Assembly: GCA_964389575.1 (NCBI GenBank)
Contig: CAYMFF010000006.1
Coordinates: forward strand, 1 to 64,000
Source of the DNA: JAGNRR01 sp964389575
GTDB lineage: Bacteria > Bacteroidota > Bacteroidia > Chitinophagales > Chitinophagaceae
Direction: 5' to 3'
Length of the DNA stretch: 64,000 bases
Made by a program: the position numbers and the translations under genes. Shown one piece after another: positions 36,456 through 43,309 of this stretch; position 1 is the first letter of the stretch, and every line of letters begins with the position of its first letter. The notes beneath the pieces were generated by a model, which was not told where the DNA came from, made no database searches, and worked only from the letters and a program-made list of their open reading frames with translations.

Positions 36456-36818
36456 TTAGATATTCGGGTGTAGTTGCAAACTACACCCAAAGAGGGATAC
36501 AACTATTTCATTGTTACACATGCCGCCTTGTTTTCTTATGCGTAGGCGCTCTGTATTGTTTGCTTTGGGTTCTTTGGGGAAGGTGTTTTTTAGTACCACT
36601 TTATTTTTAGTGCCGCCTGGTAATACCTCTACATTGGCGGATAGTTAATAGGGCTTGCCTGATGTATAATCTAAATAGGTTAGGCTTCCTTCCCATTGGC
36701 CTAGTGCCAATGCTAAATCACTGCTTAAAATTTTATTGCTTGTTTGTGCTTTACTGCTATAAAAAGAAAACAGTACAAAGGATAAGCATAGAAGAGATTT
36801 TGAAATGCTAGAATTCAT
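36456..36818 (-). pseudogene. Decayed secreted protein gene (copy 2) with in-frame stop and lost 3' end
   Basis: From the ATG at 36818 the minus strand reads MNSSISKSLLCLSFVLFSFY SSKAQ, a signal peptide, then LALALGQWEGSLTYLDYTSG. Codon 58 is TAA (36647-36645). The same frame continues with LSANVEVLPGGTKNKVVLKN and TFPKEPKANNTERLRIRKQG, which is clearly related coding sequence. The frame ends at 36458-36456 within a hairpin region, so the true 3' end is missing. It resembles a family of small exported proteins of unknown function in Bacteroidota. One nonsense mutation plus a 3' truncation indicate a dead gene. Confidence 0.75.
36466..36488. repeat. Perfect 10-bp hairpin at the broken 3' end of copy 2
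   Basis: GGGTGTAGTT (36466-36475) pairs perfectly with AACTACACCC (36479-36488) around a 3-base loop. The hairpin lies where coding similarity of the decayed gene ends and may mark an inserted element or the insertion point. Confidence 0.65.
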
Positions 36819-36886
36819 AGGTGCGGTATTATTGTTTAAACGAAGTTCAAGATATTCATCTTTAAACGCTTAACCAAATTACTTAG
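36696..36886. repeat. 190-bp direct repeat, right copy
   Basis: Partner of 36185-36374. It contains the start codon and signal-peptide part of the decayed gene copy 2 plus about 65 bases upstream of the start. Confidence 0.88.
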
Positions 36887-36985
36887 ACTTATAACATTTT
36901 TACTGACTGGCTAAGGTTTTGAATCCACGCAAGATGCTAACGCTTGAAGCGGCGTCTCAACCTTGCCGTTACTTAGCAAAGTATG

Positions 36986-39328
36986 TTACTTATTTTCTAT
37001 ATGAACTTCATCATTAATTCTAATATTCGAGTGGTTAAAATTTCGCGTTGTAAGCAATTGATTTACTTCATTGTATACTTTATTCTGACCCATGGGATCT
37101 TTAATTGTCAATACTAGACTAAAGTCTTGACTTAACTCTTCTCCATCTTCTTTTGCCATTTCTTCTGTGAATTCACGATATAACCCTTTTACTCTTAGGA
37201 ACCATTTTTTTGGCGCTTTGAGTTTATGATCTTTGTTAGCCGGTGTAAGTTCGGATAAATCTACAGAGTATTTTTTAATCGGTTGATATTTCCGACCATA
37301 ATTTAGCAGTACTCTTTCCCCAGCATAATTGTGATTATCATTTTTTTTGTAAGACGCTTTGTACGCACTATCTCTTAAAACATTTTCAGCACCTTCTGGA
37401 CCGATTTCATTTAGAACTGTTTGAAGATTAGTGTCTCTGTTTTTAATATTATCATAAGTTCCTAATGTTACTTCTAGGTTCGATTGACAGTATTCACTTC
37501 CCTGATTTCTTAAAACAGGAGCAGATACCATTGTCAAGTTTACATGCCCGTAAAAGTACCCTTCATCGTCTACCATAGAATCTGGGAAAGGGAATTCTAA
37601 AATTTCTAGATATTCACCTTTTACTAATGTGTCTTGAAGAATTAAGGTTATTTCATATTCATCATTATAAATAATCTCTTGTGAAGGTGCAGGGACTCCA
37701 AATCCTACATGCTTTAATCGTTCCGGCATCGACATGTTTAATTCTTTCGGGTATTTTGCAGAATGAATTGCTAATGATTTAAGTAGGAGCGGATTAAATG
37801 CTTCTTTAATATTTACATCTAAGGATGCTAGAAGAGCGCTTATTCTTGGCGTTGAGAAGCTAGTTCCAATTTCTGAAACAACTTGACCTCCAATACTAAT
37901 TGAATTGACTCCGTTTTTCGTCATTTTGCCTCCGACGCTGCCTGCATTGCCACCATAACTGACAAGTTCAGGCTTAATTATATTTGCTGGACCTCTTCCC
38001 ATTCTAGAGAATGGAGATGGATTATTAATTTCAGCAATATCATTTTTATTTTTTGAATGTGCAATTGAACCTACAACTAAAGATAAAATTGAGTCCGCCG
38101 ATCTGGCAACTCTACTTTTAGGCATAGCTTTAATGAAATTAGCACAATTTCCTGCAGATTTACAAATAACAACCTCATTGATTTCTTGAATACTATCCAA
38201 GGCTTGCCCAAAATCCGAGAAGTTATATTTATCTGATTCTTGCCTTGAACCTAATGACATGTTCCATATTTTAATATCACGATTGGCTTGAATTGCTTCT
38301 CTGATGTTTTCTACTAATTCATCTTCTGTAATTGATTCTTTGTTTAGGTCCGGCATTACTGTGGCATCAAATAGTTTACAACCTGCGAGTCCAGATATTG
38401 TCTTTTTTTCTAGCTCATCACCATAGAGAATTATGCCGGCAACAAATGTGCCATGACTGCGGTCTATCCGTGATTCCGGATAGGCAGAATAACTTTTACT
38501 CAAAAGCCAAGGCTTAAAGTATTTATTATTAGAAATTCCAGAGTCCAAAACACCTACAGTTGGGTATGTTATATTGGGATCAGGCTCTTTGATTTCAAGT
38601 GATTCATCTGAATCCACAAAGTCTAAACCAATTTTAAATTGGGGCATAAAAGATATAGACTCGAGTGCTTCAAATTCCTCAATTTTATCAATCACAGTTT
38701 TATTGGCATTTTCAATTTTGAAGATTATTAAATCGGGAGAGTAGTTTGTTTTTTTCCAAATTAGTTGATTGGATTCGCAAAGCTCTTCAAAAACTCGTTC
38801 AACAGCATTGTTCAATTCAGAATCTTGATAGTTCAATAATTTGACTTTTATTTCATGGTCAGATTTTTCATCAATAGATATTCTAGGCTCAAAGGATTCA
38901 ATGTCATTTAACGCTGACAGACCAATCTTAAATTGATCTATTTTTTTCAGGTTCTCTTTAATTTTATTTGCATCCTCGACACTATCTATTTTAACTAAAA
39001 GGTTATTGTCACCGTGGAATCCAATAAAACTATTATCTGCCCCTACATTAAAAATGCTTTTTATTTCACTTCGATGCGACTTGGCAATAGCCTTATCATT
39101 AACTTCTAAACGTAGAGTAGTAGGTATGAATTTCCTTTCCGGCTTTCGGTTATTAAGTGTTGATACATTAGACTCGATAGTGTTAATAAAAGCATTCGAT
39201 TTCAATTGCAGCTCATCTCTTGTCAAAACAAACTTGGGAAGCTTCTTTGATCCTCCACCTTCAATTCTGCGCTCGTCGATTTCTTTTCTTTTGTTAAATA
39301 TCTTTATTGGTAAATTTTTCTTACTCAT
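36986..39328 (-). CDS. Cytoplasmic subtilisin-like (S8) protease of an AAA-protease pair
   Basis: A 780-residue serine protease without signal peptide or membrane helix. The S8 catalytic set is complete: Asp262 in VGVLDSGI, His292 in DRSHGTFVAGI, oxyanion-hole Asn394 in KSAGNCANF, Ser490 in GTSFSTPRIS. Residues 1-250 form a distinct N-terminal domain with a ferredoxin-like flavour (FIPTTLRLEVNDKAIAKSH, LVKIDSVEDANKIKENL), which could be an inhibitory prodomain or a sensor. Residues 560-780 form a beta-rich C-terminal domain. The start codon overlaps the end of the ATPase gene (ATGA), so translation is coupled. Because the protease is intracellular, it must be held inactive until triggered, presumably through its ATPase partner. 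That is inference from architecture; the target is unknown. Confidence 0.88.
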   Translation of the reverse strand: MSKKNLPIKIFNKRKEIDERRIEGGGSKKLPKFVLTRDELQLKSNAFINTIESNVSTLNNRKPERKFIPTTLRLEVNDKAIAKSHRSEIKSIFNVGADNSFIGFHGDNNLLVKIDSVEDANKIKENLKKIDQFKIGLSALNDIESFEPRISIDEKSDHEIKVKLLNYQDSELNNAVERVFEELCESNQLIWKKTNYSPDLIIFKIENANKTVIDKIEEFEALESISFMPQFKIGLDFVDSDESLEIKEPDPNITYPTVGVLDSGISNNKYFKPWLLSKSYSAYPESRIDRSHGTFVAGIILYGDELEKKTISGLAGCKLFDATVMPDLNKESITEDELVENIREAIQANRDIKIWNMSLGSRQESDKYNFSDFGQALDSIQEINEVVICKSAGNCANFIKAMPKSRVARSADSILSLVVGSIAHSKNKNDIAEINNPSPFSRMGRGPANIIKPELVSYGGNAGSVGGKMTKNGVNSISIGGQVVSEIGTSFSTPRISALLASLDVNIKEAFNPLLLKSLAIHSAKYPKELNMSMPERLKHVGFGVPAPSQEIIYNDEYEITLILQDTLVKGEYLEILEFPFPDSMVDDEGYFYGHVNLTMVSAPVLRNQGSEYCQSNLEVTLGTYDNIKNRDTNLQTVLNEIGPEGAENVLRDSAYKASYKKNDNHNYAGERVLLNYGRKYQPIKKYSVDLSELTPANKDHKLKAPKKWFLRVKGLYREFTEEMAKEDGEELSQDFSLVLTIKDPMGQNKVYNEVNQLLTTRNFNHSNIRINDEVHIENK

Positions 39329-40419
39329 AATTTAGTAGTTAATATATTTCTTACTTGTCGGATAGAAATGCTTAGATTATTTTTAATAGCGTTTTGCGAA
39401 ATTCCTTTTTCATTGAAATATCGGATAAGGTCTGCAATGTCTATTTCGTTGTGATTCTTATAAAGAAAAATCTGTTTCAAAAATTCTTCAAATTTTAATT
39501 TTCCTTTATCATTAATTATATTATTAGATATAGCATTGTATATAATTTTTTTAATCTCCGATGGTGAGTGATTTTCAAGTTCTTTGGATAGTACACTTAG
39601 TTTCTTTTCATCGTTTTCAAAATCATTACTTTTCTTCTTGAGAAATAGTTTTATTAAATTTCGAATCTCATCTTGATTTGGTTTACCTATGTGTATTATT
39701 TTTTCAAATCTTCTCCAAATAGCTTTGTCTAAAAGCTCTTCATGATTGGTAGCTGCAATTAGAATATTGTTTTCTGTAAATTCATCAATATTCTGAAGTA
39801 AACTATTAATAACACGCTTTAATTCACCAACTTCTCGGTTATCATTTCTAGCTTTGGCAATAGCATCAAATTCATCAAGAAATAATATACAAGGCCTATC
39901 ATTGGCATAGTCAAATAGTTGTCGAATGTTTTTCGAGGTACTACCTAGTAGAGATGAAATTAGAGAGTCAAACCTCGCCGTAATAAGTGGGAGGTCAAGT
40001 TCTTTTGCAATTAAATGTGCAATGCTGGTTTTGCCGCTACCTGGTGGGCCGTAAAGAAGAATTGAGGATTTGATATTAATTCCTGCTTTATTTAATTTGC
40101 TTTTGGAATTATAAGTCTTAATGAATTCAGTAATAGATGAACTTACTTTGCTAGAAAGTTTTAGCTCTAGTTCTATTTCAGGAGGTGTTGTAATGCTCGC
40201 AATATTTAATCTCGTTTCATTATCAACTGGAGCGCTAAATAATTGATCCTTGTATACCGGAGAACCTTTTTTATTTTTAAGTACGCTTAATATTTTATTT
40301 GCTAATTTATCATTGCCTTCCTCTATAAGTTTAGAAGCTAAATGTTTGGAGTAGCTTAAAACCTTTTTGTTATCATTTGCTAATCCTCCTTCTATTATTT
40401 TTACTATTTCCGTAAACAT
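39325..40419 (-). CDS. AAA-family ATPase paired with the S8 protease
   Basis: A 364-residue classical AAA ATPase. Walker A is GPPGSGKT at 124-131, Walker B is LFLDEFD at 179-185, sensor 1 is AATN at 222-225, and the arginine fingers are Arg236/Arg237 in KAIWRRFE. The N-terminal 100 residues are helical (substrate or partner binding). The C-terminal tail (GISQNAIKNNLSISIRQVRN) reads like a helix-turn-helix, unusual for such ATPases. It overlaps the protease gene by four bases, with the ATPase translated first. AAA-subtilisin gene pairs recur across bacteria from memory, but I know of no experimentally named system; a stress- or phage-triggered proteolytic switch is plausible. The operon promoter candidate is at 40437-40470. 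Confidence 0.88.
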   Translation of the reverse strand: MFTEIVKIIEGGLANDNKKVLSYSKHLASKLIEEGNDKLANKILSVLKNKKGSPVYKDQLFSAPVDNETRLNIASITTPPEIELELKLSSKVSSSITEFIKTYNSKSKLNKAGINIKSSILLYGPPGSGKTSIAHLIAKELDLPLITARFDSLISSLLGSTSKNIRQLFDYANDRPCILFLDEFDAIAKARNDNREVGELKRVINSLLQNIDEFTENNILIAATNHEELLDKAIWRRFEKIIHIGKPNQDEIRNLIKLFLKKKSNDFENDEKKLSVLSKELENHSPSEIKKIIYNAISNNIINDKGKLKFEEFLKQIFLYKNHNEIDIADLIRYFNEKGISQNAIKNNLSISIRQVRNILTTKL

Positions 40420-40436
40420 ATTTGCTATTATCGAAA

Positions 40437-40473
40437 CAAATGTATGTAATAATGCGATTAAAAATGCAAAAAA
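40437..40473 (-). promoter_or_regulatory. Candidate promoter of the AAA-protease operon
   Basis: On the minus strand TACATTTG (40444-40437) matches TAnnTTTG exactly, with a TTTG 22 bases upstream inside a T run. The -7 box ends about 17 bases before the ATG at 40419. The spacer is slightly long for the consensus. Confidence 0.4.
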
Positions 40474-40624
40474 CGTAACAATTTGAATAATATTCGTAAT
40501 ACTTTACTCATTTTGTGTAATGCTTTTAAAGATTTACGGACAGTATCGATGGTTTTGTGTGCTGAACTTACTTATTGTATAAGATTAAAGAACTCAATGA
40601 CCAAAGTATAATCAAAGAGCTAAA

Positions 40625-40705
40625 GTTCAGATAGCCCTGATAGAAGAGGAAATCCTTTTTGTGAGGAACGAGCAAAAAGATTGGAACGGATAGCAGGGGA
40701 CTAAA
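40625..40705 (+). ncRNA. Structured intergenic RNA resembling the Flavo-1 motif
   Basis: The stretch contains AGCCCTGATAGAAGAGGAA, a strong hairpin and GGATAGCAGGGGA in this order. CCCTG (40635-40639) can pair with CAGGG (40694-40698) to close the element. Inside, CTTTTTG (40655-40661) pairs perfectly with CAAAAAG (40673-40679) around a GTGAGGAACGAG-type loop. This order of motifs matches, from memory, the repetitive Bacteroidota Flavo-1 structured RNA. Strand is taken from that resemblance. Its function is unknown, and I did not check it against a covariance model. Confidence 0.5.
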
Positions 40706-40741
40706 GCTTAATGCAAGCACTTCAGCTAAACGCTCCAATCC

Positions 40742-40756
40742 CTTCGACAAGCTCAG
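40742..40756. repeat. CTTCGACAAGCTCAG, left member of an inverted pair
   Basis: The 15-base core is found again in reverse orientation at 42798-42812; the pair brackets the PLP-enzyme gene. The wider context (CCCTTCGACAAGCTCAGGG) is itself a small imperfect hairpin. Sequences of this kind are widely dispersed in environmental genomes (from memory). Confidence 0.7.
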
Positions 40757-40768
40757 GGTGACACCTTA

Positions 40769-42712
40769 TTATAAACTCTCTACAAAATCGCTAAAGACTT
40801 TTTTGTGTTTCTCTAGATCTAAATCGGGAGAGACGGCCACACGGGCAATATAATCTTTGTCGCCTTCTTTGGTGGTGCCTTGGGTAGAGGTGGCGGGTAT
40901 AGTCCAATAGCACCCTTGCAGCTGCCCATAGCTTACGCAGTATTTGCTTTGGGTAGGGATATTGCTAATCATAAGCTTAATGAGTTTATGGTTGCGGGCT
41001 CTTTTGTTGGTTTCTTTTTCCTGTGGCGTATCGCCATGGGTAGGCAGGTCTAATGAAAATACGGAGGGCGTAAATCCTTGTGCGGCCAGCTCCTCGGATA
41101 CAAAATTAATCTTGGCCGTAGGTAGTGTGGCTTGGATATGATTTACAAAGTCGCGGGTGTTTTTATAGGCATCGGCGATGCGCTGGTTCATGGAAGGGAG
41201 TTGTGCCGCTAGTATTTGGTACTGCAAAGCGGTGGCCTCATTATCGCAGAGGTGTAGGTGTGTTTCTATTTTTTGTAGGAGGTCGGCTGCTTTTTGGTTG
41301 GCGGCTACATAACCTGCAGTGCATTTTCCACCGCTGGGGAATTTGGAACCGCTGGCATAGGATAGTGCGCTAACTGTTGAGAGGATGGCGCCTTCTCCCA
41401 GGAAGTGAAAATTAGGGCAGAAGGTTTGGTCGAGTATAAATACGGGCGCTATGGCGGTGGTGCCGTCTGCGGTTTGGCGGGTGGTGGCTAGTGCTTCTTT
41501 TAGTTTTTGTAAGTCGGGAACTTCTACTCTTGGGTTGGTTGGGATTTCGGCTATTATATATGGTACGGCGTCTTGCTTGGCTAAGGTGTCTAGTACTTGG
41601 TGTACGCTTTGTACCATATCGTTATCGCCATCTACGGGTAAATCCACCACCTCCACATTATCTATACAAGCCGCTACTCGGCGTGCTTGGTCGTTGGTGC
41701 CGCCATAACAATTGGGCGGTACGATAAATTTTATGTCTTTGCCGGGGTGTGCTTCGAGTGCATGATGCACTAAGCCCATCATTATAGCATATTGTATGCT
41801 TAGTCCGCTGGAGGCTATTAATGGAGTGGACTTTGTAGCTGTAATGTTCTTTATAAGGTCTTGAACTTTTGCTTTGTTTGTCGGCAGATTTGATAATGTG
41901 TCGATTTGATGATTTGATGATTTGGTAATTTCATTGCCCTGGTGCGCTAGTGCCGCTAAAGCGGCATGACAATTTATGGGTGTCATGGCGATGGTTTCTC
42001 TACGGCGTACGTGTTGGATTTCTGCTATATAATCTTCGTTTCCTTTGCTAACTAAAAGAATACTTCCCTCGACGTTATCGGAGTGATTTAAATAGAAATC
42101 TATGTTATCGTAAAGGTCGAAATCTGTGATACCGTGTCCAGTTTTAGCGGGAGCTTGGCCAGCCATAGCGGGTTCCTGCCACGCTCCAGCGTGGTGTTTT
42201 TCTTGTATGAAGATAGTGCTTCCACTATAGCTAGCTATGCTGGCTCCTTTTTTTACTTTTTCTACTTCTGCCGTATAACCGTAAACTGTTTTTAATATTT
42301 CGACATCAAAGTTCTTTGGTAGGCTATCGGTATACAGTATTCTGGTGTTTTTATTTTCTAAGGCGTTTTTTCTTAGAATGGCTAATATGGGCGTTGTCTG
42401 CGAGCTGAAACTTATAACCCCGCTGGGGCGGGGCAAGCTATTCTTCGGCGCTACTAAATTGGCTATCGCCCATTCTAATATGCAACTTAAGGGGTGGCCT
42501 AGTCTTATGTAATCATAAGCCGTTGGTAACGCTTGCAGCGTTATTTTGTCGTAAACATTATTCTTATATAAAGTCGTAAACTGATCTATGAACTGGGTTT
42601 TGGCTTGGCTTTCGTCGTAGATATCTAGTCTATGTGTGGTTAGGCTTAACCAGTCTGTTGGTTTGTTTTCTAGGACTTTTTTTATGTAGTCTTGGATTTT
42701 GTTTTCGCTCAT
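40769..42712 (-). CDS. PLP-dependent enzyme, Cys/Met-metabolism (fold type I) like, 647 aa
   Basis: Fold type I pyridoxal phosphate enzyme most like the cystathionine gamma-synthase group. Seen: SGLSIQYAIMMGLVHHAL, VPPNCYGGTNDQARRVA, FILDQTFCPNF and a probable PLP lysine (Lys457) in SGSKFPSGGKCTAGY. The start at 42712 (MSENKIQDYIKKVL) is preferred: the open frame continues to 42880, but that part is basic, atypical, and contains the right copy of the 15-base repeat. The protein is about 250 residues longer than usual; the extra N-terminal half contains stretches encoded by small hairpins (HHAGAWQEPAMAGQAPAK, NCHAALAALAHQG). By eye the gene is richer in GC than its neighbours. The exact reaction is unknown; horizontal transfer is possible. 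Confidence 0.75.
   Translation of the reverse strand: MSENKIQDYIKKVLENKPTDWLSLTTHRLDIYDESQAKTQFIDQFTTLYKNNVYDKITLQALPTAYDYIRLGHPLSCILEWAIANLVAPKNSLPRPSGVISFSSQTTPILAILRKNALENKNTRILYTDSLPKNFDVEILKTVYGYTAEVEKVKKGASIASYSGSTIFIQEKHHAGAWQEPAMAGQAPAKTGHGITDFDLYDNIDFYLNHSDNVEGSILLVSKGNEDYIAEIQHVRRRETIAMTPINCHAALAALAHQGNEITKSSNHQIDTLSNLPTNKAKVQDLIKNITATKSTPLIASSGLSIQYAIMMGLVHHALEAHPGKDIKFIVPPNCYGGTNDQARRVAACIDNVEVVDLPVDGDNDMVQSVHQVLDTLAKQDAVPYIIAEIPTNPRVEVPDLQKLKEALATTRQTADGTTAIAPVFILDQTFCPNFHFLGEGAILSTVSALSYASGSKFPSGGKCTAGYVAANQKAADLLQKIETHLHLCDNEATALQYQILAAQLPSMNQRIADAYKNTRDFVNHIQATLPTAKINFVSEELAAQGFTPSVFSLDLPTHGDTPQEKETNKRARNHKLIKLMISNIPTQSKYCVSYGQLQGCYWTIPATSTQGTTKEGDKDYIARVAVSPDLDLEKHKKVFSDFVESL
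41951..41966. repeat. Intragenic 16-base hairpin TGCCGC-TAAA-GCGGCA
   Basis: A perfect 6-bp stem with a 4-base loop inside the PLP-enzyme gene. It has the same layout as 42179-42194 and 42418-42433 and a CGC...GCG core shared with the intergenic hairpin at 43049. Confidence 0.65.
42179..42194. repeat. Intragenic 16-base hairpin CCACGC-TCCA-GCGTGG
   Basis: A perfect 6-bp stem with a 4-base loop, second member of the intragenic family. On the coding strand it encodes the HAGAW part of an Ala/Gly/Pro-rich insertion. Confidence 0.65.
42418..42433. repeat. Intragenic 16-base hairpin CCCCGC-TGGG-GCGGGG
   Basis: A perfect 6-bp stem with a 4-base loop, third member of the family, followed by CAAGCTA as is the intergenic copy at 43049. 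Confidence 0.65.
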
Positions 42713-42797
42713 TTTTTTTGCCTTTCGTTGGGTGCAATTTACGGTATTTGTTTTTTGATTTGGTTTTAGCGGTTGTGTTCTTTTGGGTATTGTCAGT

Positions 42798-42812
42798 CTG
42801 AGCTTGTCGAAG
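42798..42812. repeat. CTGAGCTTGTCGAAG, right member of the inverted pair
   Basis: Reverse complement of 40742-40756. It falls in the 5' extension of the PLP-enzyme frame, which supports the later start codon at 42712. Confidence 0.7.
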
Positions 42813-42850
42813 ACGTGTTTTGTTGATTTAGATTGTGTACTAGCTCGGGT

Positions 42851-42876
42851 TCTTCTTTTGTCTTGAAACAAAAGAA
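42851..42876. repeat. Perfect 10-bp hairpin CTTCTTTTGT / ACAAAAGAAG
   Basis: A 10-bp perfect stem with the 6-base loop CTTGAA. It sits at the outer edge of the long imperfect palindrome. Confidence 0.6.
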
Positions 42877-42893
42877 GCAAAAGTTCAAGACTG

Positions 42894-43080
42894 GGAAGAA
42901 ATCACTAAAAATTTGCTGCCTTGACTAAAACAATTCAGACTCGCGCAAGGCACTTCCTATAGCTGAAGCGCGCTCATGCGCTCAAACCACACTAAAGGTG
43001 GCAAGCTACTGAATTGTTTCTTAACGTCAACTTGCTAAATTTTCTTAATCCCGCAAAGCGGGACAAGCTACGATTTCTTC
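42894..43080. repeat. Long nested imperfect inverted repeat
   Basis: Outer arms GAAGAAATC (42894-42902) / GATTTCTTC (43072-43080), then AAAATTT (42907-42913) / AAATTTT (43037-43043), TTGAC (42920-42924) / GTCAA (43026-43030), and AAACAATTCAG (42927-42937) / CTGAATTGTTT (43009-43019). All pairs are in nested order, so the DNA or RNA can fold into one long interrupted stem. The 3' arm carries the extra hairpin at 43049-43063. Confidence 0.6.
43049..43063. repeat. Intergenic hairpin TCCCGC-AAA-GCGGGA
   Basis: A perfect 6-bp stem with a 3-base loop, followed by CAAGCTA. It has the same CGC...GCG core and the same downstream bases as the intragenic copy at 42418-42433. Confidence 0.6.
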
Positions 43081-43309
43081 CAAGGTCACCATGATTTCTT
43101 AATCATACTCAAATTGACCAGCTGCGATTTTTTCTTTTGTCAGATAAGTTCGTAAAGTACTTTAAAGTTGATAAGCTATTATTTCACCTTGGCTTAGCAC
43201 GTTTATTAAAGGATTTAGAAAGAGAAAAATAAATTTGCTCTCAATTTCAAATTGAACTTTGACATAAAATTCTTATATAGAGATATTGAAAACTCAAAAT
43301 TCCGAAATT

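Larger units (their letters stand above)
35904..36985. other. 1.1-kb gene-poor region with decayed genes, a 190-bp duplication and hairpins
   Basis: No intact gene is visible. The stretch contains the 3' fragment of an alkylation-repair gene, two decayed copies of one secreted-protein gene lying in a 190-bp direct repeat, and two perfect hairpins between the copies. Near 36915-36960 there is a further short imperfect inverted repeat (GCAAGATGC ... GCGTCTC) downstream of the protease stop. It borders the AAA-protease pair and looks like a recombination-prone accessory boundary. Confidence 0.7.
42713..43309. other. 0.6-kb intergenic region made of hairpins and a long imperfect palindrome
   Basis: No gene is supported here. 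It contains the right copy of CTTCGACAAGCTCAG (inverted, 42798-42812), a perfect 10-bp hairpin (42851-42876), a long nested inverted repeat (42894-43080), a GCGC hairpin (42967-42982) and the CGC/GCG hairpin at 43049-43063. The last 120 bases before 43310 are AT-rich and should hold the promoter of the next gene, but no consensus box stands out. Confidence 0.7.

Noticed and set aside
40568..40750. Minus-strand 60-codon frame in the intergenic region before the PLP gene
   Set aside because: It overlaps the structured Flavo-1-like element and the CTTCGACAAGCTCAG repeat; the predicted peptide has no family pattern and its start lies in repeat sequence.
41125..41727. Several plus-strand frames opposite the PLP gene
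   Set aside because: Antisense frames that stay open because of the GC-richer composition; no start context or family pattern.
42713..42880. 56-codon N-terminal extension of the PLP enzyme
   Set aside because: Basic and low in normal coding pattern, contains the right copy of the inverted repeat, and the downstream ATG at 42712 gives a normal N-terminus.
35904..43309. The accessory region as a prophage or integrative element
   Set aside because: No integrase, transposase, relaxase, phage structural gene or tRNA attachment site is visible; only repeats and decay.
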